From Leucobacter sp. (GTDB lineage Bacteria > Actinomycetota > Actinomycetes > Actinomycetales > Microbacteriaceae), in NCBI GenBank assembly GCA_031178565.1, contig JAPSIU010000102.1, positions 1-8,979 on the forward strand: DNA of 8,979 nt, read 5' to 3'. This document shows positions 6,255 to 8,979 of the stretch, piece by piece. Below the pieces are notes generated by a model. That model searched no databases. It was not told the origin of the DNA and worked only from the letters and a program-made list of their open reading frames with translations. Within the stretch, counting starts at the first letter, position 1, and every line of letters begins with the position of its first letter. The position numbers were made by a program, and so were the translations under genes.

Positions 6255-6343
6255 CGGCAGCGGGTCAGAGCTGGGAGCGGGTCAGAAGCAGCAGGCCAGA
6301 ACCGGCGGGCCAGAACCGGCGGGTCAGAGTCAGCGGGTCAGAG
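6255..6343 (-). repeat. Six-unit tandem repeat (14-bp) containing the phnC stop codon
   Basis: On the minus strand the units read, in order, CTCTGACCCGCTGA (6343-6330), CTCTGACCCGCCGG, TTCTGGCCCGCCGG, TTCTGGCCTGCTGC (6301-6288), a 17-nt unit TTCTGACCCGCTCCCAG and a final CTCTGACCCGCTGCCG. The phnC stop TGA is inside the first unit. Units 1, 2, 5 and 6 keep the TGA, while units 3 and 4 have TGG. The 14-nt period, with later 17-nt steps, gives TGAs in all three frames. Neighbouring units contain GGCC pairs that could form short stems in the phnC-phnE transcript. Confidence 0.88.
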
Positions 6344-7150
6344 ATACAGCGACGCCACTTCGACGTCGTCGATGTCGGCGGTGGGCGCGTCGAAGACGAG
6401 CCGACCGCCGCGGAGCCCGATGACCCGGTGGGCGAAGGCGCGCGCCAGGTGCGGCTGATGCAGCACGGCCGCGACGCCCAGGTTCTCGGAGACCGCGAGC
6501 TCGTGCAGCAGGCGCATCACGTCGTCCGCCGCCTTCGGATCGAGCGCCGAGACGGGCTCGTCGGCGAGGATCATCCGTGGGCGCTGGCAGAGCGCCCGCG
6601 CGATCGCGACGCGCTGCTGCTGCCCGCCCGACAGACTGCCCGCGCGGTCGTGGGCGCGATCGGCGAGACCGACGCGCTCGAGGCACCCCATGGCCTCCTC
6701 CCTGAGATCGCGCCCGAAGAGCGGCGGGATCGAGCGCCACGCGGGCAGTCGCGCGAACCCGCCGGCGCACACGTTCTGCAGCACCGTGCGCCGCTGCACC
6801 AGGTGGATCTTCTGGAAGACCGTCGCCGCCGTGCGGCGCGCTTCGGCCCGGCGGTGCGGGCTCGCCTCGTTCAGACGCACCCCCGCGATCGTGATGTCGC
6901 CCGAGTCGGCCTCGATGAGGCCGTTCACCGCGCGCAGGGTGGTCGACTTCCCCGAGCCGTTGGCGCCGAGGAAGGCGACGACCTCCCCGGCGTGGACGCG
7001 CATGCTCATGTCCGAGAGCACGACGCGATCGCCGAAGCTCTTGGTGATGGCGTGCACGTCGAGCAGCACCTCTCGCGCGTCCTGCGGAGCGGTCGGACCG
7101 TCGTGACCCGCTCCCGGAGCCGATTCTCTGAGCACGGTGACGGCGCTCAT
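6338..7150 (-). CDS. phnC: Phosphonate-type ABC transporter ATP-binding protein PhnC
   Basis: This 270-residue ATPase powers the importer on the cytoplasmic face. All nucleotide-binding motifs are intact: Walker A GANGSGKST (62-70), Q-loop around Q113, signature LSGGQQQR (173-180), Walker B MILADEP (193-199), D-loop SALD (201-204) and H-loop His231 in VLHQPHLA. The VLHQ...IGLRGGRLVFDAP stretch is typical of PhnC rather than other ABC ATPases. About 28 polar residues precede the usual family start; no better ribosome-site-backed start was found. The ATG at 7150 shares its A with the phnD stop (TGATG), a tight translational coupling. The gene ends in CTC-TGA inside a tandem repeat array that extends into the 154-nt gap before phnE. 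Confidence 0.95.
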   Translation of the reverse strand: MSAVTVLRESAPGAGHDGPTAPQDAREVLLDVHAITKSFGDRVVLSDMSMRVHAGEVVAFLGANGSGKSTTLRAVNGLIEADSGDITIAGVRLNEASPHRRAEARRTAATVFQKIHLVQRRTVLQNVCAGGFARLPAWRSIPPLFGRDLREEAMGCLERVGLADRAHDRAGSLSGGQQQRVAIARALCQRPRMILADEPVSALDPKAADDVMRLLHELAVSENLGVAAVLHQPHLARAFAHRVIGLRGGRLVFDAPTADIDDVEVASLYL

Positions 7151-8064
7151 CAGACGTCGGCCTCGGTGAGGCCCATGACCTCGGCGAGGTCGAAGAGCGG
7201 CTGGTAGGCGTCGACGGTGACCGGGATCAGCGGACCCGCGAGATCCACCCCGAGGAACGCGCCGACCTGTTCGACGTCCTCGGCGGGAAGGCCGAGGAGC
7301 GCCTCCTTCACGGCGTCCTGGAACTCCTGCGGGAGGTCGCCCCGCACGGTCACCGGGTCGTTCGGGATCTCCTCCGACTCCCAGACCTGACGGAACTTCG
7401 AGGTGTCGAAGGTCCCCTCGGCTTCGGCGGTCGCGAGCGTCTGCGAGTTGATCTGCGCGGCGTCGACCGTGCCGTTGACGAGGGCGAGCAGCGCCTCGGG
7501 GTGCCCGCCCGCGTAGTCGGCGGTGACCTCGTCCTCGATCCCCGCTTCCGCGAGGGCCGACATCGGGAGCGCGTCGCCCGACGTCGATCCCGGGCTGCCG
7601 AGCGCGAGCGTATGCCCGACGAGATCCTCGATGCTCTGGATCTCCGAATCCGCCGGCACCCAGATGCCGCCCGTGTAGGTGGTCGGGTTGCCCTCGGCGT
7701 CGCCGAAGGAGACCATCGGGATCGCGTCGGCGCGCTCGCTCGCGAACACGAAGCCGAGCGGGCCGAACTGCGCGATCTCGAGCTCGCCGTTCTCCATCGC
7801 GAGCACCTCGGCGGCGTAGTCCTCCGTGATGATGACCTCGACGGGGCAGTCGAGTTTCTCCGAGAGACCGTCGGCGAGCACCTGATAGGCGGGCTCGAGC
7901 GCCTCGGGATCCTCGTAGGGCAGAATGCCGAAGCGGATCTTGCCGCCGGGGCAGGTCGCCGATTCCTCCGCGGCGGCGACATCGCCGGAGGGGCTCGAGC
8001 AGCCGGCGAGGCCGATGCCGATGAGGGCGACGGCCGAGGCGGCGAGGGTGGTGTTCTTCTTCAC
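7150..8064 (-). CDS. phnD: Phosphonate-type ABC transporter substrate-binding lipoprotein PhnD
   Basis: This 304-residue extracytoplasmic receptor is anchored as a lipoprotein. A signal peptide (MKKN, then a hydrophobic stretch) ends in the lipobox LAGC with the lipidated Cys at residue 22, followed by a Ser/Gly/Ala linker. The mature part is a PhnD-family periplasmic-binding fold with KIRFGILPYEDPEAL at the N-terminus, the EIAQFGPLGFVFA segment, and the anion-binding GSPGSTSG motif (157-163) that in PhnD relatives contacts the phosphonate group. HPEALLALVNGTVDAAQ continues lobe 2. The start is a GTG at 8064 behind AAGGAG. It lies 106 nt after the oxidoreductase on the same strand. The ligand could be a phosphonate, an aminophosphonate or phosphite, and the neighbouring oxidase favours an aminophosphonate. 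Confidence 0.93.
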   Translation of the reverse strand: MKKNTTLAASAVALIGIGLAGCSSPSGDVAAAEESATCPGGKIRFGILPYEDPEALEPAYQVLADGLSEKLDCPVEVIITEDYAAEVLAMENGELEIAQFGPLGFVFASERADAIPMVSFGDAEGNPTTYTGGIWVPADSEIQSIEDLVGHTLALGSPGSTSGDALPMSALAEAGIEDEVTADYAGGHPEALLALVNGTVDAAQINSQTLATAEAEGTFDTSKFRQVWESEEIPNDPVTVRGDLPQEFQDAVKEALLGLPAEDVEQVGAFLGVDLAGPLIPVTVDAYQPLFDLAEVMGLTEADV

Positions 8065-8068
8065 GATT

Positions 8069-8074
8069 CTCCTT
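8069..8074 (-). promoter_or_regulatory. Strong ribosome binding site of phnD
   Basis: AAGGAG lies 4 nt before the GTG at 8064-8062. It is the best Shine-Dalgarno match in the window, which suits the high receptor-to-transporter ratio normal for binding-protein importers, and it fixes the phnD start. Confidence 0.8.
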
Positions 8075-8144
8075 GGTGTGCTGGGTGGACGGTCACCCTG
8101 CGCGAAGCGGCAGGATCCGGTCGATCGATGGGTGAGGGATGAGG

Positions 8145-8176
8145 GGGTCGGGGATCAGGGATTCAGAGGCTCAGAG
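8145..8176 (-). repeat. 8-bp tandem repeat containing the oxidoreductase stop codon
   Basis: On the minus strand successive octamers read CTCTGAGC (8176-8169), CTCTGAAT, CCCTGATC and CCCGACCC (8152-8145), with decaying similarity. The TGA of the first is the oxidoreductase stop. Two more TGAs follow at 8-nt steps, so the three lie in three different frames. The array is short and partly degenerate, so it is weaker than the phnC array. Confidence 0.65.
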
Positions 8177-8979
8177 CGCCGAGATCGTCCGCGCGCCGAG
8201 CGCGAGCCCGACGGTCATTCCGATGCCCGTGGTCAGGGTCACGACGCTCACGCCGGGCATCGGCTGCGCGCGCAGGATGTCCTGCTTCGCACTTGTCGCG
8301 TAGACGCCCTGCCAGCGTTCGAGCACGTCGAGCCGCTCGGCGCCGAGCAGCGACGCGGCCTCCTCGAGCAGGATCCTCGACCAGCGCTCGTCGAGGAAGG
8401 GCGGAACCGTGTCGCCGGTGGCGTGCGAGTCTCCGACGAGCAGGGTTCCGTCGGCCTGCTGGGTGAGCATGACGTTGGCGTCGATCTCCGTGAGATCCGG
8501 TCGCTCCTCCCGGATCTCCTCGCGGAGCGCGTCTACTGCGGGACCCGCGAAGGCGCCGTAGCGCAGCATCGAGGTGCCGGTCAGCACCGCGGGCCCGAGC
8601 CCCATGGGGTGCGGTGCGCGGACGCGGTGCATCTGCAGCGAGCACTCGCGAACCTCGGCTCGCGCGGCGAGTTCCGGGAACACTCGGCCGACGAGGTGCC
8701 CGGCAGCGACGACGACGTGGTCCGCTTCGATCCGGCCTCCGCTGGTCTCGACCGCACCGGTTTCGACGCCGTGGACCGTCGTGGAGAATCGCACCTCACC
8801 GCGCTCGTGCGCCTGCACCCACGCCGCGATGCGTGCGACGGCGGTGCGCGGATCCGCCGTGATGTCGGCGGGGAGGAGCGCGCCGGCGAGGGGCGTCGCG
8901 TCGATCCGCAGCATCTCGGCGGCCTCGGCGCCGCTCGTCAGCCGCGCGCCCTCGGGTGGACGCTCCGAGATGAGCTCCT
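8171..8979 (-). CDS. FAD-dependent (DAO-type) oxidoreductase, proposed aminophosphonate oxidase; N-terminus beyond window
   Basis: The frame is open from the right edge to TGA at 8173-8171, giving 268 visible residues. The first codons at the edge already read as protein (SERPPEGARL), so the start is outside the window. The GxGxxG FAD motif is therefore not seen. What is seen fits pfam01266-type amine oxidases: DHVVVAAGHLVGRVFPEL (second FAD-contacting strand), the substrate-domain segment SLQMHRVRAPHP, and a C-terminal PMPGVSVVTLTTGIGMTVGLALG close to the flavin. The overall look and the phnDCE context recall the HpnW/TIGR03364 group, which was proposed to deaminate 2-aminoethylphosphonate-like substrates oxidatively. 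That assignment is from memory of the family and is inferred. It is the upstream gene of the probable phnDCE operon. Confidence 0.8.
   Translation of the reverse strand, partial: ELISERPPEGARLTSGAEAAEMLRIDATPLAGALLPADITADPRTAVARIAAWVQAHERGEVRFSTTVHGVETGAVETSGGRIEADHVVVAAGHLVGRVFPELAARAEVRECSLQMHRVRAPHPMGLGPAVLTGTSMLRYGAFAGPAVDALREEIREERPDLTEIDANVMLTQQADGTLLVGDSHATGDTVPPFLDERWSRILLEEAASLLGAERLDVLERWQGVYATSAKQDILRAQPMPGVSVVTLTTGIGMTVGLALGARTISAL

Noticed and set aside
8097..8114. Short hairpin CCTGC-N8-GCAGG in the oxidoreductase-phnD gap
   Set aside because: Only five base pairs, with no T-run. It could be chance, and no promoter elements were found around it to give it a role.
7501..8142. 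Plus-strand frame antisense to phnD
   Set aside because: Charged, low-complexity translation that mirrors the phnD codons. phnD itself has a lipobox, a strong ribosome site and family motifs.
1..8979. Search for tRNA or rRNA genes, CRISPR arrays, IS elements and integrase genes
   Set aside because: No cloverleaf-like or CCA-ended segments, no spacer-separated identical repeats, and no transposase or integrase motifs were seen. The tandem arrays have no spacers, so they are not CRISPR.

Overview
The window is high-GC DNA with dense, short-gapped operons, G/C-ending codons and occasional GTG starts. This fits an actinobacterium, most plausibly Microbacteriaceae (Leucobacter-like). That placement rests on composition and protein character only and has not been checked by any search.

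Layout. (1) 1-2631, minus strand: a purine block purK (2631-1474) then purE (1372-848), followed after 7 nt by an MFS exporter-like gene that runs off the left edge. (2) 2632-2955: a divergent 324-nt intergenic region. It holds a C-rich tract (G-quadruplex-capable on the purK coding strand), a 17-bp direct repeat, a 20-bp tandem array with an inverted copy, and a near-consensus sigma70-type promoter (TTGACA-N17-TATAGT) overlapped by two operator-like inverted repeats of identical architecture. (3) 2956-5137, plus strand: a two-gene drug-efflux operon, a 14-TM-type DHA2 (EmrB/QacA-like) transporter and, 10 nt downstream, a MarR-family regulator that is the obvious candidate to bind those two operators. 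(4) 5138-5325: a convergent intergenic region with a duplicated stop-codon repeat and a perfect 15-bp inverted repeat, probably a bidirectional terminator or a dispersed palindrome. (5) 5326-8979, minus strand: a phosphonate-type block transcribed right to left, with a FAD-dependent DAO-family oxidoreductase (N-terminus beyond the right edge), then phnD lipoprotein, phnC ATPase and phnE permease.

How they work together. PurK and PurE carry out the two-step conversion of AIR to CAIR. The MFS/MarR pair looks like a classic autoregulated efflux module. PhnD, PhnC and PhnE form a complete ABC importer for an organophosphonate-like ligand. The flanking oxidoreductase resembles enzymes proposed to oxidise aminophosphonates, so the block may take up and deaminate an aminophosphonate. 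No phosphonatase or C-P lyase gene is visible in the window.

The most unusual signal is structural. Three unrelated genes (marR, phnC, oxidoreductase) each end with a stop codon that lies inside the first unit of a short tandem repeat (16, 14 and 8 bp). In each case the repeats place TGA codons in all three reading frames just after the gene.
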